Shown here piece by piece: positions 39,014 to 50,149 of a stretch of 64,000 bases of DNA. The notes below the pieces were generated by a model that did not search any database, was not told the DNA's origin, and saw only the letters and a list, made by a program, of their open reading frames with translations. Position 1 is the first letter of the stretch. The number at the start of each line of letters is the position of its first letter. The DNA comes from Pisolithus tinctorius (taxonomy: Eukaryota; Basidiomycota; Agaricomycetes; Boletales; Pisolithaceae), in contig JANFAH010000001.1 of NCBI GenBank assembly GCA_024663395.1, positions 3,968,001-4,032,000 of the forward strand. The letters are read 5' to 3'. The position numbers were made by a program, and so were the translations under genes.

Positions 39014-42000
39014 TCACAGATTTACTAGCGTTAGTCGGAATTTAACATCTGCCACCTCCTGCTCTTCTTCCACAATCAAGTCACCTCCATTACGTTCTCC
39101 TGCATTTCTCGGGGTGCTCCTGATGGTCCTTTGGATGTTCTCTGCGTGTTCCTCAAGTGCCTTCAACAGCTCTACACCTGAATCGTCTTCGAACCTGTAA
39201 TACACTTCTACGTCGTCTGTTGCCTGCAAGCCGGCCTTCTTCCTTAGCTTTTGCACTCTGTTGATGAACTCCCTCGCAAGCCATTCACTCATGAGCTCGG
39301 GGTGCACTTGAACGTCCAGTCGAATAACCACGTCATTGTCTGTGTGTGTAGCGTACTGGCCCTCGGAGGCGGGTGGCAGTTCGAGGTATCGCTGAACGGT
39401 CAAATCACCGGTGATGAGCTCGATTCCGTCAACAGTAATTTTTCCCGTGTCGATGTATGCTTTCACGGCGTCGCTTGACACGTTAGGAAGCGCGTTTTTG
39501 ACACGTCCAAGATCCTTGCGAAGTTTACGGCCAAGGACACCCCAGTCTGCTACTGCGCGATAGCGTACACCAGACATTGTTTCGTCGGATGTGAAAACAA
39601 TGTCGCGGACGTTGAGTTCAGATTGGATGTACCGCTGGAGAGATAATACGTCCGTTATGTATTGCGCATCGGGATGAAAGACCAATAGTGCCTTCAGGGG
39701 GGTCTAAGATAATGTGTAAGCACACTGATCATCTTAATAAGACCTAACACAACCTTCAGCGATAGATTGTGTCGTTCACGAATGTTCCGTGCAAGATCGA
39801 TGACAGCCTGCATCCGCTGAACTTGTCTCTCAATCTCAACATCGAAGTACTCTTGCTTCACTTCGGGGAAACTGAGGAAGTGGATGGACCGGGGGTCTGG
39901 GACCGACGGATCTTCCGGCAAGTAAGGGCGAAGAGCCTGATAAAGGTTCTCTGTCAAGAACGGAGTGTATGAAGACTGGAAATTTCATGTAAACGATACA
40001 ACAAACAACCTTATTTCAGGCACTTACCATAGTGCGACACAGGGTGAAGAGAGTTTCGAATAGAGTGTTAAGCGCAGTAACGGCATCCTCCGAACCATCT
40101 TCACCTTTCAACCTGCGTCTGTTGAATCGGATGTACCAGTTTGTCAGTTCATCTACAAGATCTAGCAGACGGGGGAGGATGGTATAAAGTCTGTACGCCG
40201 CCATCTCCGTTCGGAACAAAAGAATCAACGATTGACAGCGGGCGAGAATCCAGCGGTCCATGACATTATTTGAAAGCGGCGCTTGGGGATTATACTTGAA
40301 CTCTATGCCAGCAGTCTTATGCAACAAATTGGCTTGTCCAAGGAAGAAACGGCATGCGTTCACCCACGGAAGCATAACACGCGAAACCACTTCCCGGACC
40401 CCTTCCTCTCGGAACCGAAGATTGTCACCCCGGACGATAGGAGAATTGACAAGGAACATCCTGAGGGTCAGTCAGGTACAAAATCATAGGCAAGGGCAAT
40501 CGTTCGAACCTTACGGCGTCCGCTCCGTAGACATCGAACATAAGCTTAGGATCAGGATAGTTTCGCAAGCTCTTGCTCATTTTCTTGCCATCAGCCGCAA
40601 GGACAAGACCGGTAACGATCAAGTTCTTCCAGGGTGCTTTTCCAAAGAGGTGGGTTGACAACACCAGGAGCGTGTAGAACCACCCTCGCGTTTGGTCAAT
40701 ACCCTCGGAAACGAAATCACCGGGAAAATTATTCTCGAAGAACTCTTTATTTTCGAATGGATAATGAACCTGCGCGTACGGCATACTTCGGAGATAAAGG
40801 CACATGTAAGAAATGTACCATTCGGATGTAAGGAAAAGCGTACCTTCCAGACTCAAACCAGCAATCGAATATCTCTTCCACTCGTCTCAACATGCCCTTG
40901 CCTTTCTTCGAGGGTATTGTAAGGTGATCGATCTTGTCTCGATGTAAGTCCGTTATTCCGGTCACGCCGGATAATGCCTCTAACTCTGCAATGGATCCAA
41001 CTGAGACGATCTTTAAAATATCGTGATTGCATCAGCCTTCTACTCGGTGGTAGGAAAAGTGTGCAAACCAACCTCTTCGTAGTCTTCACTGACCCAGAGG
41101 GGTAACGGTGTTCCCCAGTACCGATTTCTGGATATGTTCCAGTCACGCGCACTGGCTAACCAGTTGCCAAAACGATTATCTCCCACTGTTTGAGGCACCC
41201 TGCGATAATATGTAAAAATCTCGTATGAAGGAACTGGATTCTAACCATAAAGTCTCCCTGTTATTTGCAACAAGTTGGTCCCTGATAGGCTGTACCCTCA
41301 CGAACCAGGATGGTATAGCGCGGTAAATCAAAGGCGTTCCAGATCTATCAGGATGTTGGTAATAATGGCGGAGTCGCTTACGCCAGCACGTGCGGTACAT
41401 ACCTCCAACAAAACGGATAAGAGTGTTTAATATTTGATTGCACTAAAAGTCGTCCCTTTGCTTTCAAATGCTTCTGAATTTCCTTATCCGCATCCTAGTG
41501 TAGGGGTCGTCAGCAAGCTCCAAAGAACCGTCTGCGGAACGATACTAACCTTGACGTACAGGCCCAAATAATCAGTGACAGGATTAGTGAACCTACCAAC
41601 GTCGTCTAGCGGACATGGTGGCAACTCTTCAGGTGCTACAATCCCGTTTGCAATGGCAATGCGGTGGTCGTCCTCGCCGAAGGCCGGTGCTTGATGAACG
41701 ATGCCTGTACCGTCTTCATCCGTCACATAAGAGTCAGTGACTACCTTGAAAGCTCGGGCTCCAAACTGTAATGGGTATGCACAGTTATTCTGAGTATCGT
41801 CTGTGACAGATAGGTAGGACTTCCCTGCTCAGTGAAGTACTCGAACAACGGTACATATTTCCAGCCTTTCAAATCCGAGCCTTTATAGGTGGTAATTTTC
41901 TTGAATTTCGCCTTCTTTGGATCCTTGTAAAGCGTCCCCAGGAGCTTTTCACAAAGGATATAATTGACACCTTTATCTTCGTCGTGGATTTTCATGTAAG

Positions 42001-42859
42001 TAAAATCCGGGTGTACACACAGCCCGAGATTTGAGGGCAATGTCCATGGGGTGGTCGTCCATGCTACGAGCGATGTCGTGGGATCTTCCACGAGAGGGAA
42101 AGAAACAGTAATGGCAGGATCATTGACATCCCTATAATCCAATCCAGCCTCGAAGTTCGACAGTGGGGTGGTGCAACCGGTAGAATAAGGCATCACACGA
42201 GTGCCACGATAGACCAGGTCCTTCTTCCAAAGCTCGTTGAAGGCCCACCAAATACTTTCCATGAAGGTGGTGTTGAGAGTTTTGTAATCGTTATCGAAAT
42301 CAATCCAGCGTCCCATGCGTTCTACCGTCGTGCGCCATTCGGATGCGTACTTCATGACGATCGAGCGACATTCCGAGTTGTATTTGTCGATGCCCATACG
42401 CATCACGTCTTCTTTTCCAGTGATTCCAAGCTTCTTGTCTATCTCATGCTCTACCGGAAGACCATGAGTGTCCCAGCCAAAGCGACGGGTGACATGATAA
42501 CCGGAGACGTGAGCATATCGAGTGACGATGTCCTAGAGGCAAATAAAAAGAGAGAGAGAGAGGTCAGAAAGGGCTCCATTGATGCTGGTGTTTGCATACC
42601 TTGATGGTACCCGCCAACAGATGACCGTAGTGGGGCAATCCAGTTGCAAACGGTGGCCCGTCAAAGAATACGTACTCAGGCTTCCCTTCAGATAACTCCA
42701 AACTGGTCCGGAACGCGTCGATCTGGCGCCAGTACTCAATAACTTTTTCCTCCTCCTTCGGGAAGTTGAACGATTGTGATACTGCAGTAATCGGATACGA
42801 TCAGCGGGGTGTACAGCAGGGAAGAAGATGGACATACTATCGTGTCTAGGGAACGACAT
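39014..42859 (-). CDS. ils1: Cytosolic isoleucyl-tRNA synthetase
   Basis: This class I synthetase charges tRNA-Ile. From ATG 42859 (MSFPRHD, then [14 protein letters not shown] after an intron) the signature motifs appear in order. HYGH in [17 protein letters not shown] (about 42600-42640) is the HIGH motif, followed by [12 protein letters not shown] and the editing domain ([38 protein letters not shown]). FDCWFESG comes next, then KMSKS in [18 protein letters not shown] (about 40560-40590). The tRNA-binding C-terminal region includes [12 protein letters not shown] and ends FRLTLVNL at TGA 39014-39016. The absence of an N-terminal targeting extension and the eukaryotic C-terminal domain point to the cytosolic enzyme. 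It has about eleven introns. Confidence 0.92.
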
Positions 42860-43117
42860 TGTTCTAACCTGCGGCTGCCAAGCAAGAGTTGGTGTTGCCA
42901 CGATTGATGTGATCGTCTTAGTTTTGGAAGCGAAGACACTGGCCTTTTTCTTTTTATCTTAGTGAATTAGGCTGGAAGGATCTGATTCCTCTTGACTCGC
43001 CCATCAGCCTCACAGCCACAACCATTAATGATTAGATTACAAAGTCACTGATCAAGAGTACATGACGAGGAAAAAGTATGACAACCCCCACCGTATTTGC
43101 ACTAAACTAGCACGCCA

Positions 43118-44741
43118 TCACTCCCAATCGCTATCCTCCGAGTCGTCTTTTGTGCTCGCCTTTTCTGGCCCTTCCCGTACATCCTCTGCGTTGCTAACAG
43201 TTGCAGATACCAAGTCATAACTGTCCTCACTGCTGAGTCTGGGGCTCAGAGCCGGACTGAGGGAAGTCGAGTGTTCACCACTGGTGGCTGCCATTCTGCG
43301 GGGAGCTAGGGTGCGCTGAGATTCTAAAGACTTCACGGATGCATGAGAGGGTCTGGCGGATTCAGGTTCCTCTTCCTCATCCTCCCAGCTAAAATCTTCA
43401 TCCTTCTCAGCGGTAGCTGAAACCTCAGATTAGAAGTGGACGCTTAGAAATGAAATTAAGTAGCAACCTTGAAGCAGGGCCTTACGCCTATTTTCTTCTC
43501 GTTCGATTTGATGTACCCGGAAGAAGTATCTGACCCAGAATACTTCTTCGGGCATGTATGATGGTACTGCCATGAGAGGGTTTGTGACGACCACCATGAA
43601 ACTACAGGAAGTGACTTACCAAGACTATCCAAAGTATCTTGTAGTGAAAGACCATCGTGGGGGTCCGACAGCGCGTCAGCGATTCGACCCGACCACGCCT
43701 CAGTGCCAAACCCTGCACCGCTTGCCTCAAGATCATTTACCCATGCTAGATATGATTCCTTTGAGGAATCTACGGCGGGGTCGACCTTTATTATTTCGGG
43801 GTTACTTCTGAGTTGCTTCAACAATGATTCTGCGCGTGTCGCCACCGCACGCCGCGCGTCCTCTGACAGACGGGCAGAGCTGTCCGACTCTTTTGCCTTC
43901 CCCTTAGAATTGCCCCTGCTCCCCTCTGCACCAGCAGCCAAACCGGGGAGCATCCACACATCTGCACCATCCCACACGACACCGGCACCGGGCTCGGAAC
44001 CCGCCTCCTCTGGTGGGATGACTTTCACCGCATCTCGAAGGACTTCGCTCGCTTCCCTCATTGCCTCTCGAAGAATGACTTCACTCTTGTGTACATACTC
44101 CTCTGCTTGCGCGCGTGTGACTCCTTGAACTCGCTGGAACTCCGCCGAGAGGGTATTGCGCAGCTGAGAAAGGTCTATGCTTTCGGCGTTCTTGAAACTT
44201 TCTGGTAGATGTGCCTGTACGGTGGAAACTACGTTTGGTGGAAGGGATGAACGTATGCGCGTGAAGAACGACTGTGGTGTTGAGGCCGAGGATGTCGATG
44301 ATACCGTAGTGGGTTCGTGAGTGTGATCCGTCTCTTCTGCAGTTGGTGTACTGGGTCCTGTATCGTTCGATTCGTTCCCTTCTTGATGCCCTTCGGCTTC
44401 CACTTCACGCTCGTCTCTTGAAGAGGATTCATTCTCAGCGGGGGCACCGGTAGGTGTGGCCGTTGTGAATTTCCCAATCTCTCGCTGAGCCTGGGTGACA
44501 ACTTGGCTGAGATCTCGTCGTGCATTCGCGAACACTACCCCACCCTAATGATGTCAGCCGACACAGTGATTGCCTAGCAAGTTCCGTGGCGGCTCACCTG
44601 CTTCTTAAACCCTCCCCAGAAATGACCGAGGGTGCCAATAACTTGCGACACCTCTTCGTTTAGGCTTTGCTCTGGGCGATCGCCGGCGGGCGGAGTGCTG
44701 GTCCCAGTGCCGGCAATACCGTATGCATCAAGGAAGTTCAT
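43118..44741 (-). CDS. BSD-domain protein
   Basis: The start ATG at 44741 opens MNFLDAYGIAGTGTST; a following exon gives IGTLGHFWGGFKKQ. Then comes a helical segment (VVFANARRDLSQVVTQAQRE) and an acidic linker (EVEAEGHQEGNESND). A coiled-coil-like region follows (AQAEEYVHKSEVILREAMRE). The BSD domain carries the signature MPEEVFWVRYFFRVHQIERE near 43500-43560. The C-terminus is acidic and ends KDDSEDSDWE at 43118-43120. BSD domains occur in TFIIH p62 and synapse-associated SYAP1-type proteins; this architecture resembles the SYAP1/Dos2-like group, a resemblance I give by eye. The cellular role is not clear. Confidence 0.78.
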
Positions 44742-44881
44742 GGCGGTTGTTCAGGAAACCAAGGTCAGAAATTGTGTGAAAGAGTAAGAACCCAGATTAG
44801 ATAGACTAGACAGCCTAAACACGACGTGTAACCTGCCAAAGGCAGTTTCTATTCATGTAATCTTATGTCGTACAAGTGTTC

Positions 44882-46346
44882 CTACGCAGAAGCTACTAGT
44901 TCATCTCCTGTGGATATCTGGTTCCCAACAGTGCCGGTAACATCTGCAGGCATGCTTCTCACGCTCCGCTGCTTCATGGCCCGACACTCGTTTACAAAGT
45001 CTGTGAACATCTGAAATTACTTGTCAATATGCACGCCTATGGACTGATAAATAACTGACCCCTATCGTATCCAATGGCCCACCAGCACTTTCGGGATGGA
45101 ATTGCACTCCCCATATTTTCTTACCTGATTCCGCAGTCGACTTGATACCTTCCACAGATGAGTCATTGCAGTTGATAAAGAAGGGTTCCCAGCCTTGCGG
45201 GAAAGGATCAGATAGTTTGAGTGCATATTGATGGTTTTGACTGAAAAAAAAAAAAAAAAATCACTATGTCGCCTGCCCAAATCTATCTCATTTCTTACCT
45301 TGTTACATAGACTCTGCCCGCCTTGATGGACCCAGATGACGCTAACGCAAGTACGGGCTGATTATGTCCGCGGTTTCCAAAAGTCATGCGATACGCTTCT
45401 AGGCCAGCAGCCATCCCAATGATCTGATGACCCATACAGATACCGAAAACTGGCTTGCTCCATTCCTGGAGCGTGCGGCGCAACTTCATGGCTGCACTGA
45501 TACAATGGGCCGGGTCACCAGGTCCGTTGGAGAGAAAAAGACCATCGTATTGATCACGAACGGAATCGAAGTCGAAATTCCACGGGAGAACAGTAACTGC
45601 GGCGTTCCGACGAACGAGGGAGCGTAGAATGTTTGCTTTGGCGCCAAAGTCGAGGACAGCTATTTTGACATCGCCCCCCGGATTTAACTCGTAAGGCACT
45701 TTGGTAGATACCTGGTCAACCAAGTTCTCGGTCGTAGGGTCCCAATATTGTTCGGGGGTTGGACGAGAAGCTGATGTATCCGCACCAACCGCGATCCGAC
45801 CAAGTGTAGTACCTTGGTCACGCAGTAAACGGGTAATTGCGCGGGTATCGACTCCAGTGATTCCTGGCACCCCAGACCGACGGCACCACGAAGCAAGGGA
45901 CTCAACGGCTGAGTGGTGTGAAAATTTCTCAGCGACGTCTGCAACGACGATTGCGCTGCACTGGATATCTTGAGACTCCAGGACAACACCGACATCTTGG
46001 GAGTCGATTGGAGCTGTGTTACGGGGAACACCATAGTTTCCAATCAGTGGAGTTGTGAAGACCAGGATTTGACCGCGGTAAGACGGATCAGTCATAGACT
46101 CGGTATCTATCGAGAAGGAAAAAAAATGTTAGCTTTGTTCAGGCATGAAAATCTCGACAACGAACAGGACGTGATCGACGTAGAAAACACAGTTTCTCCA
46201 AAAATGCTTTCGGGGGCACCAAATGATCGCCCAAAGAAAGATTGGCCAGTCTTGAGATGCAAAACAGCAGGTAAGGTGACACGTGGACCTGCATGAGTAG
46301 CAAAGCCACGATAGACGGCTGGGCTGCGAATAATGCAAGAAATCAT
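44882..46346 (-). CDS. cpa1: Arginine-specific carbamoyl-phosphate synthase, small (glutaminase) subunit
   Basis: This subunit hydrolyses glutamine and passes ammonia to the large subunit for carbamoyl phosphate used in arginine synthesis. The N-terminus (MISCIIRSPAVYRGFATHAG) looks like a mitochondrial targeting sequence, as in fungal arginine CPSases. Then LKTGQSFFGRSFGAPES, GETVFSTSITS|YTESMTDPSYRGQI across an intron, and GITGVDTRAITRLLRDQGT. The class I amidotransferase domain has VLDFGAKANILRSL, LSNGPGDPAHC, the nucleophile FGICMGHQIIG and the His/Glu pair GVQFHPE. It ends TGDELVASA at TAG 44882-44884. An intron at about 45241-45297 contains a poly-A/T run. A mini-ORF lies in its leader. 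Confidence 0.92.
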
Positions 46347-46850
46347 ATTGGACAGAGAGGTCAGAGGCTGAGGAGCGAGAACACCAAGTCACTAAGATAA
46401 CTTTGGATCCAGTCAATGAAAGGTAGAAGAGTGAAGGCCTAGACAGCGAGCTTACTCGTCGCGTGTACTCTGGGTGAAGATCATGTACGAGCTTAAGAGA
46501 AGCTCTTGGTCTGTCGCTCAGCAAAAAAAAAAAGGCAGAACAACGACTCGTGCCCGGAAATTTGTAGCGATAGTGTCAATGATTACGTGATCGCTGATTG
46601 TTCACACACAACTGGCCCACAAGTTGCTAGCTGTCCTTGCTCACGCTCACTGCTACCCAACTTGTTCTCAACCACTCCTGTTATGTGCTGACGGGAATGT
46701 TAGTTATTACTGCCGCCTCTGTCGCACGCAATTGTCGGTATCGCTTTCACCGTTAAGTTCTTGCACAGCCAGCAAATAATTAACGCGTCCAACGTTCTCG
46801 GTACATACCCCTGGCACAACGATTTATCCACGTACACATTGCCAGGGCCT
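46347..46850. other. cpa1 leader/promoter and GH16 3' flank
   Basis: About 500 bp lie between the cpa1 start codon and the GH16 stop codon, both on the minus strand. I see a homopolymer A run (about 46523-46533), the mini-ORF and no other exon. Confidence 0.4.
46452..46484 (-). promoter_or_regulatory. Upstream mini-ORF in the cpa1 leader (possible arginine-control leader)
   Basis: An ATG at 46484 opens ten codons (MIFTQSTRDE) and a TAA, about 105 bp before the cpa1 start if unspliced. Ascomycete cpa1/arg-2 mRNAs carry an arginine attenuator peptide in this place. This peptide does not clearly match that consensus. A GTAAGC donor overlaps its end, so it could instead be an exon boundary. Confidence 0.3.
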
Positions 46851-48437
46851 TCACTGGTAAATATTAAGAGAATTGAACGTGAAGTATGCGTCGACAAATG
46901 CGGAAGGATTCTGATTCACATAGTCTTGCAATTCGGGTTAAGCGTCTCAGATGTGCGAGGCATCGAGGCATCGGAACTTACCAACACAGTCCGATGGACA
47001 CCCCGAAGTACTGTAGACAGCGCTGTTTCCAGCCCAATCCCCACCTGCATATATAGAACTGGTCAGCAATGTAGTGCATGCAACGAACTCCGACACTCAC
47101 AGAAAGTCAAATTAATGATGATATTATGGGGACCGAAGTGCGTGGAGAAATCGCAGTCTGTGTCGGGAAAGTACGCAGCAGGGGTTCCCTGAAAATAAAC
47201 TTGAACAAAGGGCTCAAGGAAACGATATGGAGACATACCCAATTGTCGGTATTCACAGATGTCCCCGGATACTGGACATCGTCTGGAACGGAGGAACTCC
47301 CTCTCTCCCAAAAGTATATTCTGATGAAGGTAGACGCGCGCTCGATAGCATACCTGACATGAAATTCAATACTATGCCTCAGTACAGAGAAAAAGATCGA
47401 CACCATCCACCGCCAATTCCGTTAAAATTTGGACCGAAGCTGTTAATATCATTGGTCTGTACACCACACCCCGAATTGCCCGTCTCATAAACGTCGCAGT
47501 TTGTTCCCGTGCTCGTACTGTTACGAAGGATGTTGTCAGAGATCTGCTGATTTCCACTCGCAACTCACCCAGTCATGCTCCTGGAATTTGGCATCGTACA
47601 ATCTTCCCATCCATCAGTAAAAGAATGCGGGCTGGACTGGTATGACGTACTAGCACTCGTGTGCAATGATGATAAGTTAGGACTCTGGTTATTAACACCT
47701 TCCACGATATCCACCTCACCCTACGCCGAGGTGCCATCAACTTCGAACTCGTATGCAGTCAACGATTAATACAAACCTCATTGGGCCAGTCCGCACCAAC
47801 TTCCTATACAAACATCATTATCCATATAACCTTCCTGTGACCAGACCTACCCTGAAAAGTCAAATGCAGTGACCTCAAAATAAGTGTTCACTGTATCTAA
47901 AGAATGGAAGATGAACAAACCCTACTGCTGGTCAGATCACACAGGTACCAGGGGAGGGGATCACGTACAGACAGCGGGCCACGTTCCGCATCCCTGAGGC
48001 ATATGGGCAATGTCAAAGCTGCACCAGGAAAATAAGAGTCCGAGCAGACACCAAGATGGCGAAACCTACACGGCTACATGTGTGGTATACTGTGCATTAG
48101 ACTGAAGCCTGAAAGAGTTCCGTCCGGGGTCCGAAGAAGACAAAACGGTAGTGCTGTCCGCCCGCAACGTCACTTGGTTCCCCGACACGGACACCAACCC
48201 GTCCGCCTGTGCGGTCGATTCTGTAACGTAGTTACTGTGATTATAAGGGTCATTGCTAGTCATTTCGTTAATCAGGAGAACATACACCCGCCCGTTGGTA
48301 GGATCTGCCACGGCTTGCCAGCTAAAGGCATTCAGAAATCCTTGTCCAATGAGGTCGCTCGTCAATGAGTACGTTGCGGCAGAGGTAGTTTTTGCAAGGC
48401 CCACAAGCACCATAGAAGTCACTAGGCGCGTCAACAT
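46851..48437 (-). CDS. GH16 family endo-beta-1,3(4)-glucanase, secreted
   Basis: This is a secreted or wall-bound glycoside hydrolase of family 16 acting on beta-1,3 or mixed-link glucans of fungal or plant walls. ATG 48437 starts a signal peptide (MLTRLVTSMVLVGLAKTTSA), then ATYSLTSDLIGQGFLNAFSW. The exon ending near 48066 continues with RNSFRLQSNAQYTTHVAV. The catalytic motif is GEVDIVEGVNNQ (ExDxxE, at about 47700-47720), followed by SPNLSSLHTSA. NDINSFGPNFNGIGGGW, DTDCDFSTHFGPHNIIINLT and GDWAGNSAVYSTSGCPSDCV complete the fold. The last exon ends NSLNIYQ at TGA 46851-46853. It has about ten short exons and all GH16 motifs are intact. Confidence 0.88.
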
Positions 48438-50149
48438 TCTGAGTATCGAACGGTGCAGAGGGGTAGAATGGACTGTTGACTCCGACACTGGGTCATATAG
48501 GAAAGCCCCTTTATATCAGCCACAAAGCATCCCCACCGCTTTTAGGCCTGTGAGGCAAGCATAGGTCGAATGAAATGGTATCAACCTAGACTGAATTATA
48601 AGCACCCAGGTAAAAGTAAATGCCGCAGGAGAAATTAAGGCTGACCCGCACTTGCAGCAGCAAACACCAAGGCTCAAAAATAGAATCCGCTGATTCATAA
48701 GAACCAACACCATCACTTCGTAATCACGGAGGCCCGGGACTGAGAAACCCTGTGCAAACGAAATTCTTAGGCTGGAGTGTGATGGTAGTCAAGTCGATTG
48801 CCCGCAAGGGAACCTACGGAAAAAGTCCCATACACAAGGACCACAGCGAACGCGTCTGTACAGGTCCACAGTGAGGAGCGAGGGGACGAGTATAACGGGA
48901 GGTGTATACTGTGAGAATAAGGCAGGAGGTATGCTGGCATCCGCGTAGAACAATAGGGAATCCCGCTACTTGATGCCAAAAAAAAATGCACCATTCCGTG
49001 AAAATAGCTGTGGTGACATCCGGAGCGGATAGTGACTAGTGATTAACCCTAGAAGATGTTGATACCGCAACAGCTGTCGCACCCAGTCGCGCCCAACCGG
49101 GAGCGATTATATGTTGGCGTTCCGTTACTCGCCCGCGTGCACTTGGTAGACTAGTAAAAGGCCCCTAAGAAATGGGTTGTTTGATCAGGATAACGATTCT
49201 GACAGCTGAAGGGTATGGAGTACGAACCGGGAATATTGCGACAATGGCATGCCATCTGACCCGAGCAGTCTATCATTAGTTTCTCCACGCTTTCCAGTTT
49301 GTCAGGAATGGGGCGACCGTGTGACCTGTCGCTGGCGAAATCTAGGAGATCAGGGGAATGTACCATCGAAAATAAGGCTGCAAACTTACCACGTGGAGAT
49401 ATTTGGCCCAGGAGAGGCGACTGGTGTACGACCAAGGCTACGATTACTCTGTAAAGAGCAATAAGGCTGCCGCTAAGAACAGACGATGAATGGAACGTCA
49501 TGGAGCCATCACCAGGCTTGTCTCGTTGGGCAGGGTTGTAGTAGTAGTAGCACACACCGATTTGGTTGTTGACGTGTACCTACGGTGTTGGTTGCACTGT
49601 TGTTGTCGTATTCACACTAGGGAGCTCCATGCACTATCCCAACCGAGTACAGAGAAAGGGAAGCTGGCGGGAAGAGCTATCGTATTCACAACCAAGTCGG
49701 ACGACCTGCAGGAAACTCCGAGTCCCTGCCCATAAGTATCTTTTGATTCCGGTTTAAGCATCGCGGACGTTTCTCTCCAGGTCCAGGGATCCATCACTGC
49801 AGGAACGGCACCTGTCTAACCTCTTCTTATGCAAGTAACTATAGTTACCGGGCCTGACACACCCATCCTTCCGCGATGTGATGTTGTCATCGATGGTGCT
49901 GCAGTGTCAGCCTAAGAGAGTCAATCGGGTCGCACCAAGGGCCGACTAGTCAAGCGGAATGCAAAAGCCTGGGAAGCTATGTGAGTCGAAGGATTGCACT
50001 TCAGACTTCGGGTCGCGTAGTGCATCGTCGTGATATAGTAAATCTGATCATCACCGACAATTAATATGTCGTAGTAGCATTACTGTAGAGATAACGAGGA
50101 TGCTAGTCCACAAGAATCGAGAAACATGATTGCACTGAACTGGAGTAGG
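48438..50149. other. Spacer of 1.7 kb
   Basis: No supported gene. A minus-strand frame starting at ATG 49501 (MTFHSSSVLSGSLIAL) has a hydrophobic lead and a possible intron after QISPR. It then splits into two equally weak readings, so I do not call it. Confidence 0.35.

Noticed and set aside
45244..45260. Poly-A run as a possible retroposon tail
   Set aside because: It lies inside a cpa1 intron, where on the coding strand it is a poly-T tract before the acceptor. No flanking duplication or insert is present.
49151..49501. Minus-strand frame with a signal-peptide-like start (MTFHSSSVLSGSLIAL)
   Set aside because: After the hydrophobic lead the frame needs an intron, and two incompatible continuations are equally weak. 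No motif supports it.
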